64,000 nt of DNA from an uncultured Lachnospiraceae bacterium (GCA_910588655.1 CAJUPJ010000013.1:1-64000), one strand, 5' to 3'. Shown: positions 1 to 10,182, counted from the first letter of the stretch. A program made the numbers and translations. Notes: generated by a model from the sequence alone, not told the origin.

Positions 1-189
1 GAAGGCGACAAACTGGACATCTTTGAAAAGGACGGCTCCATCTGCCTTATGCCGGTTGCCGTCTATCCAAAAAAATATCTGAATGAGCTGAAAGAGGAAA
101 TCAACGGTGTAAAGGCAAGGCTTGCCTCCGGGGAGCAGCCCGTTTTTGACAGCGTGGACGCTCTGTTTGATAAATTGGAGGCAGACTGA
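1..189 (+). CDS. Antitoxin of a RelE-type module (C-terminal part only)
   Basis: An open frame runs from the first base of the window to TGA at 187-189, giving the last 62 residues of a protein whose start lies outside. The visible part (EGDKLDIFEKDG, then VAVYPKKYLNELKEEI) looks like the end of an AbrB/MazE- or RelB-like DNA-binding antitoxin followed by an acidic, helical toxin-binding tail, but too little is present to name the family. The stop overlaps the toxin start as TGATG, the usual translational coupling of antitoxin and toxin. Codon use is visibly richer in G+C than in the genes that follow. The antitoxin role is inferred mainly from the neighbour. Confidence 0.6.
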   Translation, partial: EGDKLDIFEKDGSICLMPVAVYPKKYLNELKEEINGVKARLASGEQPVFDSVDALFDKLEAD

Positions 190-455
190 TGGCATACGAA
201 TTTACCTTTACGCCACGTTTCCAGAAGCATTTTAAAGGGCTGACCGCCCTGGAAAAGAAACAGCTAAAAAATAAGCTGGAACTCCTGGCGCAGAATCCTT
301 CCCACCCGTCGCTGCGCACCAAGCGGATTCAGGGCACCACAGACCTGTTCGAGTGCAGCGTCAACATGGACATCCGCATTATCTGGTATTATGAAGGCGA
401 CAAGATGATTATCCTAGTGGACGTAGGCCATCACGATATTTTAAAACAGTTCTGA
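189..455 (+). CDS. RelE/ParE-family toxin (mRNA interferase-like)
   Basis: An 88-residue protein, the normal length for RelE/YafQ-type toxins. It has the family pattern: an N-terminal beta strand with FTFTPRFQKHFKGL, two helices (LEKKQLKNKLELLAQNP), the HPSLRTKRI stretch, then the strands DLFECSVNMDIRIIWYY and IILVDVGHHDILKQF. Family knowledge says such proteins cleave mRNA at the ribosome and are neutralised by the upstream antitoxin, whose stop codon overlaps this start. Placement of individual catalytic residues is uncertain. A strong hairpin terminator follows immediately. Its GC-rich codon use differs from the rest of the window, suggesting transfer. Confidence 0.8.
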   Translation: MAYEFTFTPRFQKHFKGLTALEKKQLKNKLELLAQNPSHPSLRTKRIQGTTDLFECSVNMDIRIIWYYEGDKMIILVDVGHHDILKQF

Positions 456-461
456 TTGCAG

Positions 462-497
462 AAGCGGCACCTCACGTAAACAGCGTGCCGCTTTTTT
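462..497 (+). terminator. Intrinsic terminator after the toxin gene
   Basis: The perfect 9-bp stem AAGCGGCAC / GTGCCGCTT with a 14-base loop is followed by a T run, starting 7 bases after the toxin stop. It ends the toxin-antitoxin transcript; the mirror strand also starts with an A run, so it may work both ways. Confidence 0.85.
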
Positions 498-624
498 ATG
501 TCCATTTTCTGTACTTTCTGTGGCTTTACCTTATCACTCCCCGTCTACTTCCAAATCTGCCCTCGGCATCGTTTAATTTCATTAAGATAAACAAATATTA
601 CTTCTGTCCTAAAATATTTTTCAA

Positions 625-2223
625 CTATGACCTTGCCTTGCGCCTGTATTTTGCAGGTGTGCACCCTTTTGCACTTATAAACCTGTTTACAAAATAATCA
701 AGGTTATGATATCCCGTTTCTTCTGCAACCTGGTATATTTTCTTATCTGTATGTACCAGAAGCCTGGCTGCCTCATCAAGCCTGGTCTGGTTAAGGTAAT
801 CTTTAAATGAACATCCATACTGCTTTCTGAATAACTGCCCAAGGTATGCACTGTTTACATAGTATTTTTCACTTAGCCCCTTTAATGTAAGGTTCTCCGA
901 AAAGCGGCTTTTAACTTCACGTTCAACTTCAGCCAGGACTCCCCTTGAAACATTCTTGCGCAGTTGTGCAAGGTATTCTGCATACTCACGTGCAAACCTT
1001 AACATATGCGCTTTGCTTCCACGGGTAATCCCTTCTTTAAAGGATTGTTCACTTATTATCCTTAAAATTTCTTCCTGGTTTACATTATCATCCTGCCTTG
1101 TTGCAAGGTGCACAAGCTGGAAGAGCAGGTAGTTAATGTTCAAATTCTTAATACCACCCCCGGGGTACATTCCGCCCATTTTCTGGATTTCCCCAAAAAA
1201 GCTGTCTACAGCTTTCATTATCTCTACGGGCTCATTATGCTCAACTGCCAGTAACAATGCATCTATTTCATTTTTGCAAAGAACTGCCCCGTTGCCTTGT
1301 ACCTGGACTTCTTCGTCATAGTAATATATATCTTTTCTGTTTTTAAATCCCTGGCATGACCTTAATATACACGCGGTGCTGTATGATTTTGCAATGCTTC
1401 TTATATTATCAACTTTTTTACCTGCCAGCATTATTACAGGAATTTGCGCTTCTTCCCTTAAATACATAAGAAAACTTTCCAGATATTCTTTTTCAGTTTT
1501 TAAACTCTCTTCTGCCATAAAGTCACAGTATACAAACCCAATATCATATATTTTCTCCTTGCCCGAAACATCAAAAATACAGTGGTCTGCATTGTCAGCC
1601 AGATATTCTATACACATATCAGCCAGTTTCCTCTGGCATGACCTTTTTTCTTCATCAGAAAATTCTTCATCCAGCATATCTACTGCCAGCTCTATTTCTA
1701 TATAACGTATACTGCCATCAAAACGCATATGCTTTTCAATAAATTCTATATTAATATCATCATATTTGCCACAGATAACAGCAATAAAATTCCTTGCAAG
1801 ATATGCCCTTTCCATCTTCTGGCTTGTCTTGTTCTCTTCTTCTTTGTTTGCTGCAAGCCCGCTTACTTTATGTAATGTTTCTAAAAGCTGTTCTCTTTCT
1901 ACAGGTTTTAAAATATAATCAGTACATTTATAGCGTATTGCCTCCTGTGCATAAGAAAATTCTGCATAACCACTAAGTATTACAAAATAGGCATCAGAAA
2001 GGTTTTCTTTACGTATTTTTCTAAGAAGTTCCAGCCCTGAAATTACTGGCATATTTACATCTGCTAAAATCAAGTCCACACTGTTCTTTCTAAGAAATTC
2101 CAGTGCTTCATTGCCATCTGATGCCGTGCCTGCAATAACAAACCCTTCATTTTCCCAGTTAATTAATACCTGAAGCCCCTGTAAAATAAAATGTTCATCA
2201 TCTACAAGAAGTACCTTTAACAT
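625..2223 (-). CDS. YesN-type response regulator (receiver + AraC HTH)
   Basis: 532 residues. Residues 1-120 are a CheY-like receiver (VLLVDDEHF with the acidic pair D8/D9, phospho-acceptor D55 in LILADVNMP, K in DYILKPVER). A long middle region of unknown fold follows, and the last ~100 residues are an AraC-type double helix-turn-helix ending in GYHNLDYFVNRF and CTPAKYRRK. Such regulators pair with YesM kinases and switch on carbohydrate-use genes. The start used here is MLKVLLVDD, whose ATG lies inside the last codons of the kinase gene (GAATGTTAA); an upstream Met would add ten residues that do not belong to the receiver. Likely controls the adjacent xylan genes. Confidence 0.92.
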   Translation of the reverse strand: MLKVLLVDDEHFILQGLQVLINWENEGFVIAGTASDGNEALEFLRKNSVDLILADVNMPVISGLELLRKIRKENLSDAYFVILSGYAEFSYAQEAIRYKCTDYILKPVEREQLLETLHKVSGLAANKEEENKTSQKMERAYLARNFIAVICGKYDDINIEFIEKHMRFDGSIRYIEIELAVDMLDEEFSDEEKRSCQRKLADMCIEYLADNADHCIFDVSGKEKIYDIGFVYCDFMAEESLKTEKEYLESFLMYLREEAQIPVIMLAGKKVDNIRSIAKSYSTACILRSCQGFKNRKDIYYYDEEVQVQGNGAVLCKNEIDALLLAVEHNEPVEIMKAVDSFFGEIQKMGGMYPGGGIKNLNINYLLFQLVHLATRQDDNVNQEEILRIISEQSFKEGITRGSKAHMLRFAREYAEYLAQLRKNVSRGVLAEVEREVKSRFSENLTLKGLSEKYYVNSAYLGQLFRKQYGCSFKDYLNQTRLDEAARLLVHTDKKIYQVAEETGYHNLDYFVNRFISAKGCTPAKYRRKARS

Positions 2224-4001
2224 TCTCCTGCCTCCACTCTTAAATATCTGCATGGAATTTTAATCTGCACAATAAGCCCTGCCCCTTCTTCCCCATCCAG
2301 TTCAAATACAGCTTCATCGTTTGTTTGCATTTTCAGCCGCAGACATGCATTAATAATGCCAGCCCGCTCCTTTCCCTGTAAAAGCCGTATGCTTGCATTG
2401 CGCATTTTCCATAAAAGCTGTTCCATTGCTTCTTCATCCATGCCTTTTCCTGTATCTTCAACTTCAATATACATAAACCCGTCTTTAAGATATATACGTA
2501 CAAAAATCCAGCCTGTTACTGTTTTGCTTTCAATGCCATGCACACATGCATTTTCTACAAATGTGACTACAGAAAGTTTTGGGATTATCATGTTTTTGCA
2601 TTTGTCTTCTATATCTATTTCATATGCAATCCTGTCACCAAACCTGTATTTCTGTATGCCTAAATATGCCTTTACAAGTTCTGTTTCCTCTTCCACGCTG
2701 GCAAAATCTGCTCCCCAGTCTACATACTGCCTCTCTAATACTGCCAGCTTCTCTATCATGCCAGCCGTAACATATTCTTTTTTAAGTATACTGTGCATCC
2801 TTATGCTTTCAAGCGTATTAAAAAGAAAGTGCGGGTTTATCTGGCTGCGTAGTGCAAGCAGTTCTGCACGCTGCCTTGCAACAGTCATTTCCTGTTCTTT
2901 TATTTTGTTTTTATATACAATCTGTATAAGTGTGTTTATCTTTTCTGCCATTTTATTGTAACTTGACATAAGGCTTCCTATCTCGTCATTGCCATGTATA
3001 TTTTCTATCTTAACCAGGTCTTCCTCATCATCAATGTTCCTTAATGTATCACTTAATATGCCAAGCCTTTCTGTAAACGACCTGTGCAAAAACTTCATCA
3101 TTATAATAGGAAAGACCGCATTAACCATAACCAGAAAAATAACTATAGGAAGGTTTTTCCTTATTTCTTTTAATGCTGTATTCTCCCTGTTTGAAACATG
3201 CAGAACCAGCTTTGCACCAAATGTTTCCATTTCTGTTTTATAAGCTGTCTGGTTTAAAATCCCTTCTTCTTCAAAAGCTTTACCCGTACTTGCATATTTG
3301 CCATTAGACAATACAATTTTGCCATTGCAGCAGATAAAAATATCCATTGGATAATTCATTCTTTTCAAATACCTTGCAAGGCTGGAATAATCCATTTCTA
3401 TTACAAGTAATTTTTCCCTTTTCTTGTCAAAAAAATCCAGCTTCTTGATAAACATAAGTTTCCGTTTTGGCTCTACAGCAGGGCTTTTTGTAATATCATA
3501 ATCAAAAAGCACTATCTGCGGAAGCCCTGTTTCTTTAAAATATTTATACCAGCCAGAACCATAATCCCGGCTAATCCTGGCAAATTCCCCTCCATTAATT
3601 ATAGTTTCATTATCACTGTACATTGTAATTTTTACATAGTCCTGCCCTGAAGTGTCTTTTATATTTATGCCTTTAAAAAAATTATAATAACTTGTTACAT
3701 AATCATAAGCATCTTTATATTCTTTATCCAGAAATTCGTTAATATGCTTATTCATATATATCTTCTTAGCAAAACCTGCTGCCTGTTCAACAGCATTGCT
3801 TAAACCATATTTTACTGCATTGGCAGCATTTTCCATTGCACTGTACTGCGATATCTTCTCTGAACGGATAACAATATAAACTATAATACTGTCTGTGATT
3901 ACCAATGGTAGCAGTATACATGCAATATACAGGCAATAAAACTTCTTCTTAATGTTATAATCATCAATTCTGTTTTCTAGTTTATCCAGTATATTTTTCA
4001 T
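2217..4001 (-). CDS. YesM-type sensor histidine kinase
   Basis: 594 residues. A membrane segment near residues 20-45, an extracytoplasmic sensor of about 240 residues, a second membrane segment near 285-305, a HAMP linker (ending DEIGSLMSSYNKMAEKI), then the LytS/YesM-type histidine box SQINPHFLFNTLESIR and an HATPase domain with N box FVENACVHGIE and G box DTGKGMDEEAM. It overlaps the downstream response regulator by 7 bases, so the two form one translationally coupled system. Its gene lies just downstream of GH115, suggesting that it senses a plant-cell-wall saccharide or a binding protein carrying it; the ligand is not visible in the sequence. Confidence 0.92.
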   Translation of the reverse strand: MKNILDKLENRIDDYNIKKKFYCLYIACILLPLVITDSIIVYIVIRSEKISQYSAMENAANAVKYGLSNAVEQAAGFAKKIYMNKHINEFLDKEYKDAYDYVTSYYNFFKGINIKDTSGQDYVKITMYSDNETIINGGEFARISRDYGSGWYKYFKETGLPQIVLFDYDITKSPAVEPKRKLMFIKKLDFFDKKREKLLVIEMDYSSLARYLKRMNYPMDIFICCNGKIVLSNGKYASTGKAFEEEGILNQTAYKTEMETFGAKLVLHVSNRENTALKEIRKNLPIVIFLVMVNAVFPIIMMKFLHRSFTERLGILSDTLRNIDDEEDLVKIENIHGNDEIGSLMSSYNKMAEKINTLIQIVYKNKIKEQEMTVARQRAELLALRSQINPHFLFNTLESIRMHSILKKEYVTAGMIEKLAVLERQYVDWGADFASVEEETELVKAYLGIQKYRFGDRIAYEIDIEDKCKNMIIPKLSVVTFVENACVHGIESKTVTGWIFVRIYLKDGFMYIEVEDTGKGMDEEAMEQLLWKMRNASIRLLQGKERAGIINACLRLKMQTNDEAVFELDGEEGAGLIVQIKIPCRYLRVEAGEC

Positions 4002-4026
4002 TTGCAGCCACCATCCTTAAAATTTC

Positions 4027-6888
4027 TTATTGCCTGCAGTAACTTGCCTCAGGACCAGTATATGACTCTTTTAAATGTTCTTTTGAAATAAACAGCCCTT
4101 CTAATACAAATTCGTTACTGGAAGCATAAATTTCTATTTTATTTATGCCCTGGTTTAAATTAATTTTAATCTCTGTCCTGCGGCACTGGTTTAATACTAC
4201 ATCTGCCCACTCTTTATTATCCGGGTTTCCTGCTTGGAAATTTTCACTTATTGAAGGAAGTTCGCCATAGTCTTTATTATTTAAAGATAATCCAAAAGAT
4301 ATCCTGCTTTCCTGTGAAACCGGGTTCGATGGGGCAGACCATACATCCAGATAATACCATCCTGCTTCCATAACAACAAATTTGTACCCTAAAACTGCTG
4401 GCTTTTTGCTTTTAGTATTGTTTGATGGAAATGCCTTATAAGCACTGCCAAGTTTTCCATAATTGCTTAAAAGCTCCCATTTCCTGCCTTTTCCCTCTGT
4501 TATATATGACACATGCGGGGCAGGCATTGACACATAACCATCTCTTTCAAAAAATGTCCCTTTTGGAAAGCCTGACAGGTTAATCTTTTGTCCCCATATA
4601 TCTACAGCAACTTCCGCATCTGCCCCGCTTATATATATTGTATGTTTCTCTGGAATATCAGGCAGCCGTGCAGGACTGCATGATATTACCAGGTCTTTCT
4701 GGACATTAACATGTTTTTTATCCCAATTAGTTTTAATCCACCTGCAAGGTTTTTCATGCCTTATGCTGCACTCAAAACTTTCCATGCCTCCATTAGATAT
4801 TAGAACCTTAACGCTTTTAACCCCTGGATATAAGAAATCCCTTATTTCTATGCGGTCTGGCGTTCCATAATTTTTAACCGCAGTAAAAATACTGTCTGGC
4901 AATGACACAATAAGCTGTGCACGCTGTAATGGCTCAACTGTGCAGCGTACTGGAAGCCTGCATCCATCATCATTCCATTTTATAAAACCTGTGTGCTGCC
5001 CATACTCCATTCCCTGCCATTTGCCATCCATAAACTTTGCAAATTCTTCTTTATATTTTTTATCCTTATAAAACGTTTTCACAACAAGGTTACGGTATTT
5101 ATTGGCATATAATTTCCCTTGTTTTGCATAAAATTCATTCTTGCCTGCATATAAATTCATAAGGACTGTGTTCATGCCTGTAACCAGAGGATATTCTATT
5201 ATACTATAAAATGTATTGTGGCATACATCTGGCAGTTCTTTTTTTATATCAGCCACTTCCTTTAAAAGGCTGTTAATACGCATTACCATCATATCTGACT
5301 CACCATAATTACAAGGATGGTAAACACTGCTGTTTAATGATTCCGGCTTACGCATTGAAATAATATTAATATTTTCAATTATAATATCCCTAATCCTTAA
5401 AATAAGCTGGTCTTCTATAAAACCTCCAAACTGTGCCCTGGCCCATTCCTCTGTAAAGCTGGCGGGACTGTTTATATTTGCATCCCCCCACTTTTCAAAG
5501 TTATAAGCAAGTGCCATAAAATATGATAACGGAAATTCATTCCCTTTTATATCACCTGCATTTACAATCCAGGCTTCATGTATGCCATGATTATATGCCT
5601 CTGACATCTGCTCCCATATTTTGGACAGCTGTGTAGTATTTACCCATTCATAAGATACTGGAGAACCGTGGTAATCCAGATGGTAGTACATACCAAGCCC
5701 GCCTTTATGTTTTTGTACTGTTTCGTCTGGCAGCCTGCGCATATACCCATAATTGTCCTCACAAAACATTAATATTTTATCTTCAAGGCCTTCCCAGCCT
5801 TTTAATCCTTGTACCTGCCCTGTTCCATAGAAATATTCTTCTGTTTCTTTATATATTACTAAAAGCCTTGGATGCCTGTATTCTTCTGTATCAGCATAAG
5901 TACAGATTAATTTATCCTGCTCTGTAATTATTTCTTTCCAAAGTTTTATGCTTTCTTCAAGGTTTTTTGCACCCTGCATTACACTGTCACGTTCACCTCT
6001 CATGCCCATAGTTATAATATTTTCATATTTCCCGCTGCGTATTAAACCATCTTTCCAGAACTTAAGCAGCCCGTCTTTATTAGATGCATAATTCCATTCT
6101 GTACCATAACCAGATACATCATTTTTATATATATCCCACTCTTCACCCGCACGCAGGCATGGTTCATGGTGTGAATTTCCCATAATAACCCCATACTCAT
6201 CTGCCAGTTTTTCATTTAAACTGCCTGGCCCGTCAATTGCAAATGAAGCTGACCACATAGCAGGCCACAGGTAATTTCCTTTAAGCCTTAATAATAATTC
6301 AAAAACCTTGTCATACATATCTGCACAGAAACCGCCAAAATGTTTTCCTGCCCAGTTACCAAAACATGGCCATTCATCATTTATAAAAAAGCCCCTGTAA
6401 CGTACTGAAGGTTCTTTGGATATTTCTTCCATTTCTTTATTAAATACAATGCTGCCAGTACATTTTACATATGCATCACCCCAGTAAACAAGAGGGCTTA
6501 CGCCAATTTTTTCTGACAGTGTAAAAATCCCGTATATTGTACCACGTTTATCACTTCCAGCTACAACAAGTGCTTTTTTTACCCCTTCAAAGGGATTATT
6601 AATAAAGTATATACCATAAACCTCTCTATGTCCATTTATACTGCTTAAATTTATTTTGCCATTTTGTTCTAACTCTGTAAGAAGCTGGCTTTTTCCAATT
6701 GTTGCATATAATATTATTTCATCATTTCCTATGTAATTATCTATAACCTGCGGGCGTATCCCGCAAACCATTTCCATGTCCCCTGCTGACTTTAAAGCAA
6801 CCTTTTTAACACCTTCAAATGCAGTATCCTCAACTACTATTGGAATACATTTACTTTTTCCAGAAACCATATTTTTATTATATTCCAT
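4027..6888 (-). CDS. GH115 family xylan alpha-1,2-glucuronidase
   Basis: 953 residues, in the normal range for GH115. Family-typical blocks: GTIYGIFTLSEKIGVSPLVYW early on, FINDEWPCFGNWAGKHFGG, LLRLKGNYLWPAMW, the GNSHHEPCLRA segment, and WIVNAGDIKGNE in the middle, followed by a C-terminal beta-rich domain. GH115 enzymes remove (4-O-methyl-)glucuronic acid from internal or terminal xylose units of glucuronoxylan. No signal peptide is present, so it acts in the cytoplasm on imported oligosaccharides. The start chosen has AGGAGG seven bases upstream; an earlier in-frame ATG would overlap the ribosome-binding site. It lies 76 bases after the GH3 gene, with a hairpin between them. Confidence 0.92.
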   Translation of the reverse strand: MEYNKNMVSGKSKCIPIVVEDTAFEGVKKVALKSAGDMEMVCGIRPQVIDNYIGNDEIILYATIGKSQLLTELEQNGKINLSSINGHREVYGIYFINNPFEGVKKALVVAGSDKRGTIYGIFTLSEKIGVSPLVYWGDAYVKCTGSIVFNKEMEEISKEPSVRYRGFFINDEWPCFGNWAGKHFGGFCADMYDKVFELLLRLKGNYLWPAMWSASFAIDGPGSLNEKLADEYGVIMGNSHHEPCLRAGEEWDIYKNDVSGYGTEWNYASNKDGLLKFWKDGLIRSGKYENIITMGMRGERDSVMQGAKNLEESIKLWKEIITEQDKLICTYADTEEYRHPRLLVIYKETEEYFYGTGQVQGLKGWEGLEDKILMFCEDNYGYMRRLPDETVQKHKGGLGMYYHLDYHGSPVSYEWVNTTQLSKIWEQMSEAYNHGIHEAWIVNAGDIKGNEFPLSYFMALAYNFEKWGDANINSPASFTEEWARAQFGGFIEDQLILRIRDIIIENINIISMRKPESLNSSVYHPCNYGESDMMVMRINSLLKEVADIKKELPDVCHNTFYSIIEYPLVTGMNTVLMNLYAGKNEFYAKQGKLYANKYRNLVVKTFYKDKKYKEEFAKFMDGKWQGMEYGQHTGFIKWNDDGCRLPVRCTVEPLQRAQLIVSLPDSIFTAVKNYGTPDRIEIRDFLYPGVKSVKVLISNGGMESFECSIRHEKPCRWIKTNWDKKHVNVQKDLVISCSPARLPDIPEKHTIYISGADAEVAVDIWGQKINLSGFPKGTFFERDGYVSMPAPHVSYITEGKGRKWELLSNYGKLGSAYKAFPSNNTKSKKPAVLGYKFVVMEAGWYYLDVWSAPSNPVSQESRISFGLSLNNKDYGELPSISENFQAGNPDNKEWADVVLNQCRRTEIKINLNQGINKIEIYASSNEFVLEGLFISKEHLKESYTGPEASYCRQ

Positions 6889-6910
6889 ACCATTCCTCCT
6901 ACATGCACAC

Positions 6911-6941
6911 AAAGACCTTTTGTATTATCCAAAAGGTCTTT
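6911..6941 (-). other. Intercistronic hairpin between GH3 and GH115
   Basis: A perfect 11-bp stem, AAAGACCTTTT / AAAAGGTCTTT, with a 9-base loop between two genes read in the same direction. There is no clear T run on either side, so it looks more like an mRNA processing or stability hairpin, or a partial terminator that sets lower GH115 expression, than a full stop. Confidence 0.6.
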
Positions 6942-6964
6942 ATATGCTTCTATTAATTAATAAA

Positions 6965-9109
6965 TTAATATTCTATCTTCTCTTCCCCGCCTGTTCTGTT
7001 TATTGTAAATAATACTGTCTTTTTCCCTGACAGTTCTTCACTCCTTTTATCTGGCTGCTGTCCTCCTATGCTTATAACATAGCTGCCTGGACGTACTACA
7101 CATTCACCATTTTCTGTAATAATTGCAAAATCCCTTGCGTTTAATATAATTTCTGCTTCTTTTGTTTCACCTGGCATTAATAAAATATTTTTAATTCCTT
7201 TAAGCTGGAAACCTGGCTCATATTCTTCCCCGCCAGTGTGTTTTATATAAACCTGTACACTTTCATTAACCTGGTATTTTCCATTATTAGTTACTTGTGT
7301 CTTCACTGTTACACTGTCTGACACACCACATTCTGCCAGGCTGGCCGCCTGTCCTGTATAACATATGTCTGAATATGAAAGCCCGTAACCGAATGGATAT
7401 AATACATTGCATCCTGTATAACGGTATGTACGGTCTGCCATACTGTAATCACAAAAGTCTGGAAGTTCTTCTGTATCTGCATAAAATGTAACAGGAAGCT
7501 TGCCTGATGGTGAGTTTTCACCAAATATTGTTTCTGCTATTGCCCTGCCTCCACGTGCACCTGGATACCAGGCATCTATAATTGCATTGACATGTGTATC
7601 TGCCCATGAAAGGTCTATTGCGCTTCCTGCAAGCAGTACAAGTATTACTGGTTTGCCTGTTGCTGTAACTGTTTCAAGCAGTTCCTGCTGGAGTCCTGGC
7701 AGTTTTAAGCCTGGTTTGTCCCCGCTCGCATATTCATTGCCAGCATCGCCTTCTTCGCCCTCAATTGTAGCATCAAGACCAAGGCACATTACAACAACGT
7801 CTGCCCTTTCAGCAGCTATAACAGCTTCTGCAAAGCGGTCTTTTTCTTCTGCCAGGAACTCAACCTTATCTTTATATAAATGGCATCCTTCTGCATATAC
7901 TACTTCTGCACCGTCCCCTAAATACTGCTGTATGCCTTCAAGTGGTGTAATATATCTTGATGAAGTACCAGTATAATTTCCAACAAGTGCGTCCCTTGAG
8001 TCTGCGTCTGGCCCTATTACAGCAATTGTTTTAATACTTCCTTTATCCAGCGGAAGTATATTATCTTTATTCTTTAATAAAACCATGCTTCTTTTTGCTG
8101 CTTCAACAGAAAGTTCTGTGTGTTCTTTACATTCCACTTTGCTATATGGAATATCCTTATATGGTGATGGGTAATCCTCCATCATTCCAAGACGTATCCT
8201 TACTTCAATAAGGCGTTCTGCCGCCTCTGTTATGGCCTCCTCTGTAACCAGCCCCTGTTTATATGCTTCACCTAGGTGCAGGTAAGCAGTACCACAGTTT
8301 AAATCACATCCATTTTCTACTGCCAGTGCAGCAGACTGTTCCACTGTATCTGTTACATGGTGGTTCTCATGGAAATCATTTATTGCCCAGCAGTCGGATA
8401 CTATATGGCCTTTAAATTTCCACTCACCTCTTAATATATCCTTAAGAAGCCTTTTGCTTCCACATGCAGGTTCTCCGTTTACCCTGTTGTAAGCTCCCAT
8501 AACAGCCTCAACGCCTGCTTCCTTCACACATCTGCTAAATGCATAAAGGTATGTGTCATATAAATCATGTTCAGATACCTGCGCATCAAACTGGTGGCGC
8601 AGTTCTTCCGGCCCGCTATGTACTGCAAAATGCTTTGCACATGCAGCAGATTTAAGGTGCTCACTGTCATCACCCTGGAGTCCTTTTATATATGCTATTC
8701 CAAGTTCTGATGAAAGATATGGGTCTTCACCGAAAGTTTCATGCCCGCGCCCCCATCTTGGGTCTCTGAATATGTTAATATTAGGCGCCCAGAATGTCAG
8801 GCCCTTATAAATCCCTCTGTCACCACGTCTTGAAAATTCATTAAACTTCGCCCTTCCTTCAGTTGATACAGTATCTGCAACTTTATAAAGGAAATCCGGG
8901 TCAAAAGCTGCCGCCATCCCAATTGCCTGTGGAAAAACTGTTGCAACACCAGCCCTTGCAACGCCATGCAGTGCTTCATTCCACCAGTTATAAGCAGGAA
9001 TTCCAAGCCTTTCAATAGCAGGTGACTGGTAAAGCATCTGTCCCATCTTTTCTTCAATAGTCATTTTGGATACAAGTTCTTTTGCGTATTCTCTTGTTTT
9101 CTGGCTCAT
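6965..9109 (-). CDS. GH3 family beta-xylosidase/beta-glucosidase
   Basis: 714 residues: GH3 N-terminal (alpha/beta)8 domain with KHF motif (about 159-161) and catalytic nucleophile D239 in GHIVSDCWAINDF, then the alpha/beta-sandwich domain starting near AVIGPDADSRDALVGNY, and a C-terminal fibronectin-III-like domain (residues ~610-700). The N-terminal sequence (YNWWNEALHGVARAG) is the type seen in xylan beta-xylosidases, and the neighbourhood supports release of xylose from xylo-oligosaccharides, but glucosidase or arabinosidase activity cannot be excluded. No signal peptide; cytoplasmic. Ribosome-binding site AAAGGAGAG precedes the start. It is divergent from the AraC regulator gene, which is the likely local controller. 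Confidence 0.93.
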   Translation of the reverse strand: MSQKTREYAKELVSKMTIEEKMGQMLYQSPAIERLGIPAYNWWNEALHGVARAGVATVFPQAIGMAAAFDPDFLYKVADTVSTEGRAKFNEFSRRGDRGIYKGLTFWAPNINIFRDPRWGRGHETFGEDPYLSSELGIAYIKGLQGDDSEHLKSAACAKHFAVHSGPEELRHQFDAQVSEHDLYDTYLYAFSRCVKEAGVEAVMGAYNRVNGEPACGSKRLLKDILRGEWKFKGHIVSDCWAINDFHENHHVTDTVEQSAALAVENGCDLNCGTAYLHLGEAYKQGLVTEEAITEAAERLIEVRIRLGMMEDYPSPYKDIPYSKVECKEHTELSVEAAKRSMVLLKNKDNILPLDKGSIKTIAVIGPDADSRDALVGNYTGTSSRYITPLEGIQQYLGDGAEVVYAEGCHLYKDKVEFLAEEKDRFAEAVIAAERADVVVMCLGLDATIEGEEGDAGNEYASGDKPGLKLPGLQQELLETVTATGKPVILVLLAGSAIDLSWADTHVNAIIDAWYPGARGGRAIAETIFGENSPSGKLPVTFYADTEELPDFCDYSMADRTYRYTGCNVLYPFGYGLSYSDICYTGQAASLAECGVSDSVTVKTQVTNNGKYQVNESVQVYIKHTGGEEYEPGFQLKGIKNILLMPGETKEAEIILNARDFAIITENGECVVRPGSYVISIGGQQPDKRSEELSGKKTVLFTINRTGGEEKIEY

Positions 9110-9302
9110 ATTTGCTCTCCTTTTATTAAATTATGCGGCATTTGTATTATTTTGTTATCTATTACTATAACAGACACTTAAACTGCTATCTAGTTAATTG
9201 TTGCCCCAGTATTATCAATTATTGCTATTTATATCTTGCCTAAAACATTAAAGAGGATTAAAATAAACTATGTTATAAATTTTTACATAAGGGGCTTTAT
9301 AT

Positions 9303-10178
9303 ATGATAGAAAACCTGAATGGAATACATGAAACAGTTAATTATAAAACAAATACAAACCTGCGCCTGTACAATAATGTGGAGACAGAAAACTACCCGCC
9401 CCACTGGCATACACCCATCGAAATAATAATGCCAGTAGAAAATATATATTCTGTTGCTGTTGGCAGCCAGACTGTTATATTAAACCCTGGCGATATTATA
9501 TTTATCTGCCCTGGTGTAATACACTCTTTAAATGCTCCAAATAATGGCATGAGAATAATATTCCAGGCTGAAATTACAATGTTTACTGCAATAAGGGAAT
9601 TTGAATCTATTTTAAGCCTTATGTCACCAGTGCTTAAAATTACAGCAGAAAGCTCACCAGATATACACAGTCATGTGCACAGCCTGCTATTACAGATAAA
9701 TGAAGAATACAACAGCAGTAATATTTTATTAGAAACAGTAATTTACTCTAAACTATTAAGTATCTTTGTAATTATAGGACGCAACTACACTAACAACCCT
9801 TTGCTTTTTAACAGCAAAAACCCTAATAATAAAGAGTATACAGAAAAATTCCTTTTTATTTGTAAATATATTAATGAACACTGTACAGAGGATTTAAGCC
9901 TTGATAAAATTGCTAAATTAGCTGGATTTAGCAAATATCATTTTACAAGGCTGTTTAAACAGGTAACAACAACAACCTTCTATAAATACTTAAACCTTAA
10001 AAGAATAGAACATGCCCAGAAACTGCTGGCAGACCCTGGCATCCCAGTAACAGAAGTGGCACTTGGTTCTGGCTTTTCAAGCCTCTCTGCATTTATACGG
10101 ATGTTTAAGTTAATTAACCAGTGCACCCCGACAGAATACAGGAATATGTTTATAAATGTCACACAAAGCGGGGATTGA
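9303..10178 (+). CDS. AraC-family transcriptional regulator with cupin sensor
   Basis: 291 residues. The N-terminal ~100 residues are a cupin-type sugar-sensing domain (PPHWHTPIEIIMPVE, then LNPGDIIFICPGVIHSL), and residues ~190-285 form the two AraC helix-turn-helix units (LSLDKIAKLAGFSKYHFTRLFKQ and VTEVALGSGFSSLSAFIRMFK). It is the only plus-strand gene of the xylan locus and is divergent from GH3 across a 193-base spacer, the usual arrangement for a local activator. Ribosome-binding site AAGGGG lies eight bases ahead of ATG. The gene stops five bases before a long repeat element. Confidence 0.92.
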   Translation: MIENLNGIHETVNYKTNTNLRLYNNVETENYPPHWHTPIEIIMPVENIYSVAVGSQTVILNPGDIIFICPGVIHSLNAPNNGMRIIFQAEITMFTAIREFESILSLMSPVLKITAESSPDIHSHVHSLLLQINEEYNSSNILLETVIYSKLLSIFVIIGRNYTNNPLLFNSKNPNNKEYTEKFLFICKYINEHCTEDLSLDKIAKLAGFSKYHFTRLFKQVTTTTFYKYLNLKRIEHAQKLLADPGIPVTEVALGSGFSSLSAFIRMFKLINQCTPTEYRNMFINVTQSGD

Positions 10179-10182
10179 TATT

